Shown here: positions 1 to 7,908 of the stretch, one piece after another
How positions within the stretch are numbered: position 1 is the stretch's first letter
Layout of the letters: the number at the start of each line of letters is the position of its first letter
Program-made: the position numbers and the translations under genes
Assembly (NCBI RefSeq): GCF_000009985.1
Contig: NC_007626.1
Location: 4,395,943-4,459,942 of the forward strand
Source of the DNA: Paramagnetospirillum magneticum AMB-1
Lineage (GTDB): Bacteria; Pseudomonadota; Alphaproteobacteria; Rhodospirillales; Magnetospirillaceae
DNA: 64,000 nt
Direction: 5' to 3'
The notes under the pieces: model-generated
What the model saw: the letters and a program-made list of their open reading frames with translations, nothing else
What the model was told of the DNA's origin: nothing
The model's database searches: none

Positions 1-1
1 C

Positions 2-673
2 GCCGCCATCGCCTTCGGCCACCGGGCGGTGGTGGTGGACGGCAATGTGGAGCGGGTGATGGCCCGCATGTTCGCGGTGACCGACCCGCTGCCCGCCGCC
101 AAGCCGCGCCTCAAGGAATTGGCCGCCACCCTGACTCCCGATGACCGGGCCGGCGATTACGCCCAGGCGGTGATGGATCTGGGCGCCACCATCTGCACGC
201 CGCGCAGCCCGGCCTGCGGCCTGTGCCCCTGGCGGCCCGGCTGCCGCGCCCAGGCCCTGGGGCTGGCCGAATCCCTGCCGGCCAAGGTGGAAAAGGCCGA
301 ACGCCCGACCCGGCGGGGCGTGGTCTTCTGGCTCACCGCCCCCGACGGCTCGGTACTGCTGCGCCGCCGCCCACCCAAGGGGTTGCTGGGCGGCATGATG
401 GAGTTTCCCTCCACCGACTGGCGGGATGCGGCCTGGAGCCTGGACGAAGCCGCGCCATCCGCGCCGCTGGCGCCCAAATCCTGGCGATTGCTGCCCGGTC
501 TGGTCACCCACACCTTCACCCATTTTCACCTGGAACTGACGGTGGCGGCGGGACGCACCCCTGCCCAGCCGGCGGTTCGTGGTGTATGGTGCCCCCTGGA
601 CCGGCTGGAGGAACAGGCGCTGCCCACCCTGATGCGCAAGGTGGCGCGTCACGCCCTGGCCAAGGCTTATTGA
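2..673 (+). CDS. mutY: A/G-specific adenine glycosylase MutY (5' truncated by window edge)
   Basis: MutY removes adenine mispaired with 8-oxoguanine or guanine in base excision repair. The reading frame is open from base 2, and the residues before the first possible start (AAIAFGHRA) already match the family, so the N-terminal part with the helix-hairpin-helix and catalytic Asp lies outside the window. The 4Fe-4S ligands are visible as C-x6-C-x2-C-x5-C (CTPRSPACGLCPWRPGC). The last ~130 residues are the NUDIX-like 8-oxoG recognition domain, with the family's GLLGGMMEFPSTDW segment. The gene ends 12 bp before a secreted-protein gene. Identification is secure. Confidence 0.95.
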   Translation, partial: AAIAFGHRAVVVDGNVERVMARMFAVTDPLPAAKPRLKELAATLTPDDRAGDYAQAVMDLGATICTPRSPACGLCPWRPGCRAQALGLAESLPAKVEKAERPTRRGVVFWLTAPDGSVLLRRRPPKGLLGGMMEFPSTDWRDAAWSLDEAAPSAPLAPKSWRLLPGLVTHTFTHFHLELTVAAGRTPAQPAVRGVWCPLDRLEEQALPTLMRKVARHALAKAY

Positions 674-685
674 GGGAATGACATC

Positions 686-1312
686 ATGATGCGCCCGCTC
701 GCCCTGCTTGCCGCCCTGACGCTGGCCGCCGCCGCGCTTCCCGCCTCGGCCCAGATGCGCCAGCCGGGCCGCCCGGCCCAGGAGCCGAGCGCCGGCAACG
801 GGGAACTGAGCGAGCGCCTGCTGCTGCTGCCTCCCGCCGGCTGGCAGGAAGGCGGCACCAGCCGCGGCGGCAACGCGCTGACCACCCAGCTGTTCCCGCC
901 GGGCCAGAATTCCGAAAAGTGGGACCAGATGCTGTCCATCCAGGTGATGGGCGATTCCAAGGCCGACGCCCGCGACCACATCCAGCGGATCGTCGAGGCC
1001 AGCCGCGCCAATTGCGAAGCCTCCGGCCCCAGCCCGGTCACCGAGGGCAACAGCAACGGCTATCCCGTCTCGACGCTGACCGTGACCTGCACCAAGGGCC
1101 GCCAGAGCGGCCTGGGCGGTCTGGTGGCGGTCAAGGCCATCCGGGGCAACCAGGCGCTTTACGTGGTCCAGCGCATCTGGCGCGGCCAGCCCTTCGAGCG
1201 CAATTCCACCGCGCCCGTCCCGCCCGATATGCTGAAGGAATGGTCCCAGTTTCTGCGCGGCGTGGCGGTCTGCGACGAAGCCGACCCCCAGCGCCACCCC
1301 TGCCCGAAGTAA
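686..1312 (+). CDS. Secreted hypothetical protein
   Basis: 208 residues. The N-terminus is a classic Sec signal peptide (MMRPLALLAALTLAAAALPASA, with likely cleavage after ASA-Q), so the protein is probably periplasmic. The mature part is soluble and has three cysteines around a central beta-rich segment (NCEASG, TVTCTK, AVCDEAD), which could form disulphides. I do not recognise a family. It follows mutY closely on the same strand and may be cotranscribed. A second ATG one codon downstream is an equally good start. No function is proposed. Confidence 0.75.
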   Translation: MMRPLALLAALTLAAAALPASAQMRQPGRPAQEPSAGNGELSERLLLLPPAGWQEGGTSRGGNALTTQLFPPGQNSEKWDQMLSIQVMGDSKADARDHIQRIVEASRANCEASGPSPVTEGNSNGYPVSTLTVTCTKGRQSGLGGLVAVKAIRGNQALYVVQRIWRGQPFERNSTAPVPPDMLKEWSQFLRGVAVCDEADPQRHPCPK

Positions 1313-1317
1313 GTGGT

Positions 1318-1773
1318 TCAGGCCTCGGCGGTCAGGAACAGGGTGCGCTCGGCGGCGCGGCGCTTGGTCAGGCCGGGCAGGGCCTTCTTCACGCCGTCCA
1401 CGGTGGCCTTGTCCCACTTGGGGAATTCATCCGAGGCTCCGGCATAGTCGCCGGCGTTCAGCTTCTTCAGCAGCGTCGAGCCCTGGAAGGCTCCCGCCCC
1501 CAGATTGAAGACGAAATCGCACAGCGCCGCATATTGATTGTCGTTCAGATCCACCGTCACCGCCTTGGTGACGGCATCGCCGGCATGGGCCAGATCGGCG
1601 GCCAGCAACTCGTCGGCCCTGGCTTCGTCGATGGTCATGCCGTCCATGACGTCGGGGCCGGTATGGCCATAGCCGACGGTCAGCTTGTGCGCCGGGCAGA
1701 GATAGCTCTTGAGGCGCAGCCCCTCCGAAGCCTTGGTGAGGGCCAGTCCGGCTTCATTGACGGCTCGTGTCAT
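1318..1773 (-). CDS. Phage-type lysozyme (glycoside hydrolase family 24)
   Basis: 151 residues, the size of T4/P21-type endolysins. The family's catalytic signature E-x8-D/C-x5-T is present as E17, C26 and T32 (SEGLRLKSYLCPAHKLT), followed by the conserved VGYGHTG. It would cleave the N-acetylmuramic acid to N-acetylglucosamine linkage of peptidoglycan. No holin, spanin or other phage gene is adjacent, and no signal peptide or SAR-type N-terminal anchor is visible, so export would need another route. It is convergent with the secreted protein to its left, with 5 bp between stops. It is likely a domesticated or orphan prophage gene. Confidence 0.85.
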   Translation of the reverse strand: MTRAVNEAGLALTKASEGLRLKSYLCPAHKLTVGYGHTGPDVMDGMTIDEARADELLAADLAHAGDAVTKAVTVDLNDNQYAALCDFVFNLGAGAFQGSTLLKKLNAGDYAGASDEFPKWDKATVDGVKKALPGLTKRRAAERTLFLTAEA

Positions 1774-1863
1774 GGCGCATCCTTTCCTTCCCGATTGCAG
1801 CGTGGACGCTACCTTACGGAAATATGATCAGCCAAGTCCATGTCGCTTTAGATGTGGATGCCA

Positions 1864-2319
1864 TTACTTGCAGAGGGTTATGCCCGGCCCCGCCTCGGCG
1901 CAGATCAGCTTGCGGTTGCCGAACCGGGCCACCGTCACGCCGTCCATCTTCTGAATGATCAGCTTCTGCTCGCCGATCAGGCCCATCATGTTGCCCTGGC
2001 CGTCGCGGGCGATGGTCATGGAGCGCCCGGCCAGCTTGGAATAGGCCACCCCTTCGCCGCCCCGCAGGATCACCGTCTCGCCGGCATCGGTGCAGGACAG
2101 GGTCTCGCCCTGGGTGATGCACATGCCCGCCTGGGCCGGAGCGGCCGCCAGAAGGACAAGGGCGGCCACCACAATTATAGTAGCGGCACGAGCGCCGCAT
2201 TGCCCCTCGCCGGGCGCGCCCCTCCGGGCGCTTGGCCGCCGCCTCCCTGCGGACCGTGGTCCGCCCGGGCCTAAGGGCAATGGCGGCAGGATGCCGCTGG
2301 ACCCATGGTTCATCTGCAT
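1864..2319 (-). CDS. Small secreted hypothetical protein downstream of ccrM
   Basis: The ATG at 2319 overlaps the ccrM stop as TGATG, suggesting translational coupling, and gives about 151 residues. A hydrophobic export segment (ATIIVVAALVLLAAAPAQA) sits only at about residues 47-65, behind an Arg/Pro/Gly-rich stretch encoded by a hairpin-rich repeat. The true start could therefore be an in-frame GTG at 2172, or the repeat may have been inserted into the 5' end. The mature ~85 residues contain three Cys (CITQGETLSC and CAEAG) and a beta-rich pattern. I do not recognise the family. Confidence 0.55.
   Translation of the reverse strand: MQMNHGSSGILPPLPLGPGGPRSAGRRRPSARRGAPGEGQCGARAATIIVVAALVLLAAAPAQAGMCITQGETLSCTDAGETVILRGGEGVAYSKLAGRSMTIARDGQGNMMGLIGEQKLIIQKMDGVTVARFGNRKLICAEAGPGITLCK
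2200..2280. repeat. GC-rich hairpin cluster inside the 5' part of the ccrM-coupled gene
   Basis: The ends are inverted (TTGCCC at 2200, GGGCAA at 2275). Inside lie a 6-bp hairpin, GCGGAC-cgtg-GTCCGC (2249-2264), and the palindrome GCCCGGGC (2263-2270). The composition differs from the flanking coding sequence. It may be a dispersed palindromic element; no second copy is identified with confidence in this window. Confidence 0.4.
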
Positions 2320-3395
2320 CAATGCAGCTCTGCCCGGATCTTCTGGCGCAGCACGTCGATGGGCAGGAAGTCCTCGGACGAAGCCTGGAAGTGCCAGTAG
2401 GTCCAGCCGTTGCAGGCCGGCGCGCCCTGGACCAGGGCGCCCACCTTGTGAATCGAGCCGCGATGGTCATCGGTGATCAGGGTGCCGTCGGCCCGCACCT
2501 TGGCGACCTTGTCGTGCCGGGTGCCGCCGAACAGCAGGTCGCCGGCGGTGAGCAGCCCGCGCTCCAGCACGGTGCCGAACGGAACCCGCGGCTCGGCCCG
2601 CTTGGACGGCGTCAGCAGCAAGGAGGGATCGGCCACCGGAATCACCTTGGCGATGCGATCCTTGGCGGCGGCGATGTATTCGGGATCACGCTCGCAGCCG
2701 ATGAAGTTGCGGCCCAGCTTCTTGGCCACCGCCCCGGTGGTGCCGGTGCCGAAGAAGGGGTCCAGCACCACGTCGCCCGGCTTGGTCGAGGCCATGATGA
2801 CGCGGTACAGCAGGGATTCCGGCTTCTGGGTGGGATGGGTCTTGCGCCCGGCATTCCTCAGGCGCTCGCCCCCGGTGCACAGCGGCAAGGTCCAGTCGCT
2901 GCGCATCTGCAGATCGTCGTTCAGCGCCTTCATGGTGTCGTAGTTGAAGGTGTAGCGGGAGTCCGACGACTTGGCGCACCAGATCATGGTCTCGTGGGCG
3001 TTGGTGAAGCGGGTGCCCTTGAAATTGGGCATGGGATTGCTCTTGCGCCAGACGATGTCGTTCAGCATCCAGAACCCCAGATCCTGGAGGATCGAGCCGA
3101 CGCGGAAGATGTTGTGGTAGCTGCCGATCACCCACAGCCCGCCATCGTCCTTCAGCACCCGGCGCGCCGCCTTCAGCCAGTCGCGGGTGAAGCTGTCATA
3201 GGCCGCGAAATCCGAGAAGCGGTCCCACTCCTCGTCCACACCCTCCACCTTGGAGTTGTTGGGACGCAGAAGCTCGCCGCCCAGCTGCAGGTTATAGGGC
3301 GGATCCGCGAAGATCAGATCCACCGAACCGGCGGGCAGGGAGTTCATCATGGCGATGCAGTCGCCGGAGAGAATGGTGTTGAGAGGCAGGGTCAT
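2319..3395 (-). CDS. ccrM: Cell-cycle-regulated DNA adenine methyltransferase CcrM (GANTC)
   Basis: CcrM methylates the adenine of GANTC and in alphaproteobacteria couples replication to transcription. The protein has the beta-class order: target-base motif DPPYNLQL near residue 31 comes before the SAM-binding motif DPFFGTGTTG in the middle, followed by a C-terminal RAMA-type DNA-binding extension. Starting at the ATG at 3395 gives 358 residues, the same length as Caulobacter CcrM. An in-frame start at 3428 would add 11 unconserved residues. The stop overlaps the ATG of the next gene. The upstream DNA holds a cluster of GANTC sites, suggesting autoregulation. Confidence 0.95.
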   Translation of the reverse strand: MTLPLNTILSGDCIAMMNSLPAGSVDLIFADPPYNLQLGGELLRPNNSKVEGVDEEWDRFSDFAAYDSFTRDWLKAARRVLKDDGGLWVIGSYHNIFRVGSILQDLGFWMLNDIVWRKSNPMPNFKGTRFTNAHETMIWCAKSSDSRYTFNYDTMKALNDDLQMRSDWTLPLCTGGERLRNAGRKTHPTQKPESLLYRVIMASTKPGDVVLDPFFGTGTTGAVAKKLGRNFIGCERDPEYIAAAKDRIAKVIPVADPSLLLTPSKRAEPRVPFGTVLERGLLTAGDLLFGGTRHDKVAKVRADGTLITDDHRGSIHKVGALVQGAPACNGWTYWHFQASSEDFLPIDVLRQKIRAELH

Positions 3396-3403
3396 GGCGG
3401 ACC

Positions 3404-3506
3404 GATTCAAATGAGTTGGAGCACTCAATTTGAGTCAAACATGAGAGTCCGTCAAGAACCTGTTGGAATCTAATGATTCATTGCCACAGGTAGTGGCTTA
3501 TCCACA
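3404..3506 (-). promoter_or_regulatory. ccrM upstream region with five GANTC sites and a DnaA box
   Basis: The ~110 bp between rnhB and ccrM contains GANTC at 3404, 3432, 3445, 3466 and 3475, and a perfect consensus DnaA box TTATCCACA at 3498-3506. It also has a 5-bp inverted repeat, GCCAC-aggta-GTGGC, at 3483-3497. In Caulobacter the ccrM leader carries GANTC sites whose methylation represses transcription. The density here implies a similar or stronger feedback loop, possibly with direct DnaA input. A -10/-35 pair was not assigned. Confidence 0.7.
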
Positions 3507-3508
3507 GG

Positions 3509-4114
3509 TTAGAACAGCATATATTGGGCCACGGGGGCGAAGGAGCGTCGGTGATGGGGGGTGGGACCGAGGCGTTTCAGGGCGTCCAGATGCTCGGCCG
3601 TACCGTATCCGGCGTTCCTCTCCCAGCCGAATTCGGGGTGGGCGCGGGCCAGATCGGCCATCATGGCGTCGCGCCGCACCTTGGCCACCACCGAGGCGGC
3701 GGCGATGGACAATGAGATGCCGTCGCCCCCCACCACGCAGCGGACCGGGCAGGGCAGCCCCGGCGGCCGGTTGCCGTCGACCAGCGCATGGGCGCATTCC
3801 CGCCCCAGGGCGTCATAGGCGCGGCGCATGGCGAGAAACGTCGCCTGCAGGATGTTGATCCGGTCGATCTCCTCCACCGAAGCCTCGCCGAAGCCAAGGA
3901 TGGCGGTGGCGGGCACCAGTTCGGCCAGTTCTTCGCGGTTACGCTTGGATAGCTTCTTGGAATCGTCCAGCCGCTCCAGCAGCGTCTTGGGCAGGCGGGC
4001 GGGGTCGAGGATCACCGCGGCGGCCACCACCGGCCCGGCCAGGGGGCCGCGGCCCACCTCGTCGATGCCGCAGACGATGCCGCCGATCTCAAATTCCAGA
4101 GCCAGGTCCGGCAT
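3509..4114 (-). CDS. rnhB: Ribonuclease HII
   Basis: RNase HII cleaves RNA in RNA/DNA hybrids and starts removal of misincorporated ribonucleotides. The start at 4114 gives 201 residues, the usual size, and lies ~10 nt after GGAGG. An upstream ATG at 4123 would leave almost no spacer. The family motifs are GIDEVGRGPLAGPVV (acidic pair), DDSKKLSKRNRE, ALVDGN and ASVVAKVRRD. The 5' end overlaps the antiporter gene by 26 bp on the same strand, so the two are probably cotranscribed. Confidence 0.93.
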   Translation of the reverse strand: MPDLALEFEIGGIVCGIDEVGRGPLAGPVVAAAVILDPARLPKTLLERLDDSKKLSKRNREELAELVPATAILGFGEASVEEIDRINILQATFLAMRRAYDALGRECAHALVDGNRPPGLPCPVRCVVGGDGISLSIAAASVVAKVRRDAMMADLARAHPEFGWERNAGYGTAEHLDALKRLGPTPHHRRSFAPVAQYMLF

Positions 4115-5393
4115 TGGGGTCATCCCTCCAGGAACCACGCCGCACCAGCACACGGGCCCGCCGCGCGGTGCGGGCGAAAGCGCGGGCCTCGTCGCCATAC
4201 AGCCGCGTGACCAGATCGCGGAACGAATGGACATGCACCGCCGCCACCCGGTGCATGCGCCGCATGGTGAACAGCCAGAACGGCGACAGCACCAGGGACA
4301 GCACGGTGACCGCCACCACCAGCTTGGTCTCCTGGGCGCTGATCAGCTTGACCGCCTTGCCGGTCTCGGCCAGCAGGAACGAGAACTCGCCGATCTGGGC
4401 CAGGGCCACGCCGGCCAGGAAGGCGCTGGGCCAGTCCTGCCGCGCCAGGCGCAGCGCCGTGACGTTCAGCGCCGTCTTGAACAGGGTCACCATGGCCAGC
4501 AGGGTGAGAACGGTGCCCAGATTCTTCCAGATGAACTTGAAGTCGAGCAGCAGCCCGATGGACAGGAAGAACACCATCAGCAGCACGCTGCCGATGGGCT
4601 GGGCACGCTTCAACAGCATGTCGCGCTGGGCGGAATTGCCCAGCACCACGCCGCCCAGGAAGGCGCCATAGGCCGGCGACAAGTCCAGCACGCCGGAGAT
4701 GGCGGCGGTGCCGAAACACCAGGCCAGGGTCGACAGGGTGGCAAGGTCAGAATCGCGGGAAAGCCGGGCGGTGATCGGCAGGTCGATGCGGCGCTTGGAC
4801 AGCCACCAGAACAGCAGCACCAGGAACAGCACCGACAGCACCACCCGGGCCATGTCGGCGGGCAGCAGCGCCTTGGTCTCGAAGGATTCCAGCACCAGCA
4901 TCATGGGCACCACCGCCATGTCCTGGGCGATCAGGATGCCAAGGGTGGTGCGGCCGACCGGCGTGTCCAGCTCGTCCGAGGATTCCAGCACCTTGATCAC
5001 TACGGCGGTGGACGACACCGCCACGGCACAGCCCAGCACCACCGCCAGCCCCAGGCTCCAGCCCAGGCCGTGACGCAGCAGCAGGGCCGTGCCCACGCTG
5101 CCGGCGATCTGCAGAACCGTGGTGAAGATGGCCGTCTTCCACACTTCGAGAAAGCGGATGATGTCCAGCTTCATGCCGATGACGAACAGCAGCATCAGCA
5201 CGCCGAACTCGGCCAGGGTGGCCACGGCGTCGCGGTTGCTCACCAGCCCGAAGCCGCTGGGTCCCAGCACCACCCCCGCCAGGATGTAGCCGACGACGGC
5301 CGGCTGCTTCAGGCGCGTCATCATCCCGCCGCACAGCACGGCGGCCAGGGCGACGATGGCGGCATAGGTCAGTTCGGGATGATGCAGTTCCAT
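4089..5393 (-). CDS. Monovalent cation:proton antiporter, CPA2 family
   Basis: 434 residues, mostly membrane segments (about 12-13 hydrophobic helices). The N-terminus (YAAIVALAAVLCGGMMTRLK, then VVGYILAGVVLGPSGFGLV) and the segment LGCAVAVSSTAVVIKVLES are typical of KefB/YbaL-like CPA2 exchangers. It would exchange K+ or Na+ for H+ across the inner membrane. No C-terminal RCK/TrkA-N nucleotide-binding domain is present, unlike KefB/KefC, so it is the short form. The substrate cation cannot be read from sequence. The 3' end overlaps rnhB. Confidence 0.88.
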   Translation of the reverse strand: MELHHPELTYAAIVALAAVLCGGMMTRLKQPAVVGYILAGVVLGPSGFGLVSNRDAVATLAEFGVLMLLFVIGMKLDIIRFLEVWKTAIFTTVLQIAGSVGTALLLRHGLGWSLGLAVVLGCAVAVSSTAVVIKVLESSDELDTPVGRTTLGILIAQDMAVVPMMLVLESFETKALLPADMARVVLSVLFLVLLFWWLSKRRIDLPITARLSRDSDLATLSTLAWCFGTAAISGVLDLSPAYGAFLGGVVLGNSAQRDMLLKRAQPIGSVLLMVFFLSIGLLLDFKFIWKNLGTVLTLLAMVTLFKTALNVTALRLARQDWPSAFLAGVALAQIGEFSFLLAETGKAVKLISAQETKLVVAVTVLSLVLSPFWLFTMRRMHRVAAVHVHSFRDLVTRLYGDEARAFARTARRARVLVRRGSWRDDPNAGPGSGI

Positions 5394-5563
5394 GGACGCG
5401 TTCTTATCACGAAGGCAGCCCCCGGTCTAAAGCCCCGATGTGGCGGAAATGTGACGACGGCTGCATAAAAATTATGCCGAAAGCAGGTATTGCTCATATT
5501 CTGTGCACAAGTAGAATCGCGTAGGCGCTTATTCGAGACTGGCGCGTTCAATTGGGGGTTTCC

Positions 5564-7267
5564 ATGCACAGCGGCCTGACCATCGCACGACTGACCAATC
5601 TGTTTGCCGTCTCCCTGGTGGCCGGGTTCCTGGCGATCATGGCCGCCGGGTACCTGGCCATCGGCGAATTGAAGGTGGGCGGACCGGTCTACCAGCGGAT
5701 CGTCCAGGGCAAGGATCTGGTGGCCGACATCCTGCCGCCGCCGGAATACGTCATCGAGGCCTATCTGGAGACCAATCTGGCCCTGGCCAACCCCGACAGC
5801 CTGCCCGAGCGCAAGGCGGCCCTGGCCAAGCTGCGCAAGGAGTATGACGAGCGCCACGCCTATTGGCTGGCCCAGGACATGGAGGCCGGCTTGCGCGACC
5901 GCCTGGTGGTGGGGGCCCATGCCCCGGCCATGCGCTTGTGGGCGGTGATCGATCAGGGCTTCCTGCCCGCCCTGGAAAGGGGCGAGATGGATGCCGCCCG
6001 CGCCGCCTTCGCCGAGATCTCGGCCGCCTATGCCGCGCACCGGGCCGAAATCGATGAGGTGGTCAAGGGCGCCGACAAGCTGACCACCGATACCGAGGCC
6101 TATGCCGCCCAGCGCGAGCAGACCTTCATGCTGATCCTGTGGTCGGTATCGGGGGTGGTGCTGGCCGTCACCCTGGCCGGGGTCGCCGGCGTCATCTTCG
6201 GCATGGTCGCCCCGGTCAAGGCCATGACCGGCGCCATGACCGCCCTGGCCGACGGCGAGCTTTCCACCCGAATTCCCTCGGTCCGGCGGGGCGACGAGAT
6301 CGGGGCCATGGCCCGCGCCGTCGAGGTGTTCAAGGAGAACGCCCTCAAGATCCTGCAATTGCGCCAGGACCAGGCCGAGGCCGAGGCGCGGGCCAAGGTG
6401 GAGCAGCGGCAGTCGCTGCACCGCATGGCCGACGACCTGGAGAACAAGGTCGGCGAGGTGATCGGCGTCGTGGCCTCCGCCGCCACGCAATTGCAGGCCA
6501 GCGCCCAGGGCATGTCCTCGGTGTCCGAGCAGACGGTGCGCCAGTCCAGCGCCGTGGCGGCGGCCAGCGAACAGGCGGCGGCCAACGTCTCCACCGTGGC
6601 GGCGGCGTCGGAGGAACTGTCGGCCTCTTCGCGGGAAATCGGCTCCCAGGTCAGCCTGGCCAGCGCCATCGCCCAGGACGCCGCCAGCGAGGCGGCCACC
6701 ACCACCGATCTGGTGCGCGGCCTGGCCGAGGCGGCGGGCCGCATCGGCGACGTGGTCAGCCTGATCAACGACATCGCCTCGCAAACCAATCTGCTGGCGC
6801 TCAACGCCACCATCGAGGCGGCGCGGGCGGGCGAGGCCGGAAAAGGCTTTGCCGTGGTGGCCAACGAGGTCAAGACCCTGGCCAACCAGACCGCCCGGGC
6901 CACCGAGGAGATCACCGCCCAGATCAATCAGGTGCAGGACCGCACCGATCAGGCGGTGGAGGCCATCGCCAACATCGCCCGGACCATCGAACGCATGAAC
7001 GAGATCTCGGGCGCCATCGCCGTGGCGGTGGAGGAGCAAGGCGCGGCCACCCAGGAGATTTCCCGCAACATCCAGCAGGCCCATGTGGGGACCAGCGAGG
7101 TGGCGGGCAACATCGCCGGGGTCAGCGACGGCGCCCAGGAGAGCAACGCCGCCGCCCTGCACGTGCTCGACGCCGCCGGCGCCCTGCACCGCCAGACCGA
7201 TACCCTGCGCGGTGCCCTCGGGGAGTTCCTGTCCGGCGTCCGGGCCGCCTCCGCCTCGTCGTGTTGA
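5564..7267 (+). CDS. Methyl-accepting chemotaxis protein with helical-bundle sensor
   Basis: 567 residues from the ATG at 5564; a TTG 12 bp upstream is less likely. Layout: TM helix about residues 8-30; a periplasmic helical domain to ~190; a second TM (ILWSVSGVVLAVTLAGVAGV); HAMP to ~265; then the cytoplasmic signalling domain with the hairpin core IASQTNLLALNATIEAARAG and the EVKTLANQTARATEE segment. It relays ligand signals to CheA/CheW. The C-terminus lacks an NWETF-type CheR tether. It stands alone, so its ligand is unknown. An 11-bp hairpin follows the stop. Confidence 0.93.
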   Translation: MHSGLTIARLTNLFAVSLVAGFLAIMAAGYLAIGELKVGGPVYQRIVQGKDLVADILPPPEYVIEAYLETNLALANPDSLPERKAALAKLRKEYDERHAYWLAQDMEAGLRDRLVVGAHAPAMRLWAVIDQGFLPALERGEMDAARAAFAEISAAYAAHRAEIDEVVKGADKLTTDTEAYAAQREQTFMLILWSVSGVVLAVTLAGVAGVIFGMVAPVKAMTGAMTALADGELSTRIPSVRRGDEIGAMARAVEVFKENALKILQLRQDQAEAEARAKVEQRQSLHRMADDLENKVGEVIGVVASAATQLQASAQGMSSVSEQTVRQSSAVAAASEQAAANVSTVAAASEELSASSREIGSQVSLASAIAQDAASEAATTTDLVRGLAEAAGRIGDVVSLINDIASQTNLLALNATIEAARAGEAGKGFAVVANEVKTLANQTARATEEITAQINQVQDRTDQAVEAIANIARTIERMNEISGAIAVAVEEQGAATQEISRNIQQAHVGTSEVAGNIAGVSDGAQESNAAALHVLDAAGALHRQTDTLRGALGEFLSGVRAASASSC

Positions 7268-7295
7268 CATCGGATCGCAATAGACGGACCGCCCC

Positions 7296-7327
7296 GTCCG
7301 GCGGGAGAAAGGAGAATCCCGCCGGAC
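7296..7327 (+). terminator. Strong hairpin after the chemoreceptor gene
   Basis: An 11-bp perfect stem (7296-7306 with 7317-7327, GTCCGGCGGGA and its complement) around a 10-nt loop, 29 bp after the stop codon. It has no T-run, so it is either a Rho-assisted terminator or an RNA-stabilising hairpin. Confidence 0.5.
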
Positions 7328-7444
7328 GCCACCCCCTCGGGTGGGAAAAATCTTGCCGCATTGCAGCAACCGAGGCGGCGCGATGCGGCAAATCCCCTGA
7401 TTTCCCAATGCAAATCAGCATGCTGGCCGAGCCGGTTTGAGTCC

Positions 7445-7473
7445 TTGACACGGGTGGGGCCAGACCTTATGGT
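7445..7473 (+). promoter_or_regulatory. Promoter of the F0 ATP synthase operon
   Basis: A perfect -35 TTGACA (7445-7450), a 17-bp spacer and the -10 TATGGT (7468-7473), 54 bp upstream of atpI. This is a sigma-70-type housekeeping promoter by sequence. Confidence 0.7.
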
Positions 7474-7526
7474 GCCCGCGCTTTTGGCACCAAAGGGCCA
7501 GAAGGGGGAATTCGAGGACCGACCCT

Positions 7527-7895
7527 ATGGCTGACCACGAGACTCCCCCGTCTTTCGATGACCTCGACGCCCGTCTGCGCGCTGCGCGCGCTCGGGAGGA
7601 AGAGGACTCGGGTCGCGGACCGGAACGGCGTGGAACGCCCTCCGGGATGGGCCTGGGGATGCGCATCGGCGCCGAGTTGGTGGTAAGCGTGCTGGTGGGG
7701 ACCGGCATCGGCTGGGCGTTGGACGCCTGGCTGAAGACGGCCCCCTGGCTGATGGTGGTTTTCCTGCTCCTTGGCGGAGCGTCCGGCGTCATGAATGTGT
7801 ACCGCCTTATGCGGGGCATGGACGAGACGGTGGGCCTGGGCCAAGCGCAGCGGAGAGCCGAGGGTGCCGGAGAGGATCCGGCGAAGGACCATTGA
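7527..7895 (+). CDS. atpI: F0F1 ATP synthase assembly protein I (AtpI/AtpZ)
   Basis: 122 residues with a charged N-terminal half and two membrane helices in the C-terminal half (GAELVVSVLVGTGIGWALDA and WLMVVFLLLGGASGVMNVYR). This is the AtpI/AtpZ pattern, which assists c-ring assembly or Mg2+ supply. It is the first gene after the TTGACA promoter and lies 13 bp before atpB, in the standard alphaproteobacterial order. Confidence 0.9.
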   Translation: MADHETPPSFDDLDARLRAARAREEEDSGRGPERRGTPSGMGLGMRIGAELVVSVLVGTGIGWALDAWLKTAPWLMVVFLLLGGASGVMNVYRLMRGMDETVGLGQAQRRAEGAGEDPAKDH

Positions 7896-7908
7896 GAGAG
7901 GCAAAGCG

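Noticed and set aside
3828..5468. 546-codon plus-strand frame rich in Gln/His
   Set aside because: Antisense to the antiporter and rnhB; typical low-complexity shadow.
5369..7408. 679-codon open frame on the minus strand opposite the chemoreceptor
   Set aside because: Gly/His/Leu-rich antisense shadow of a clear MCP gene; the GC-rich third positions keep it open. No motif of its own.
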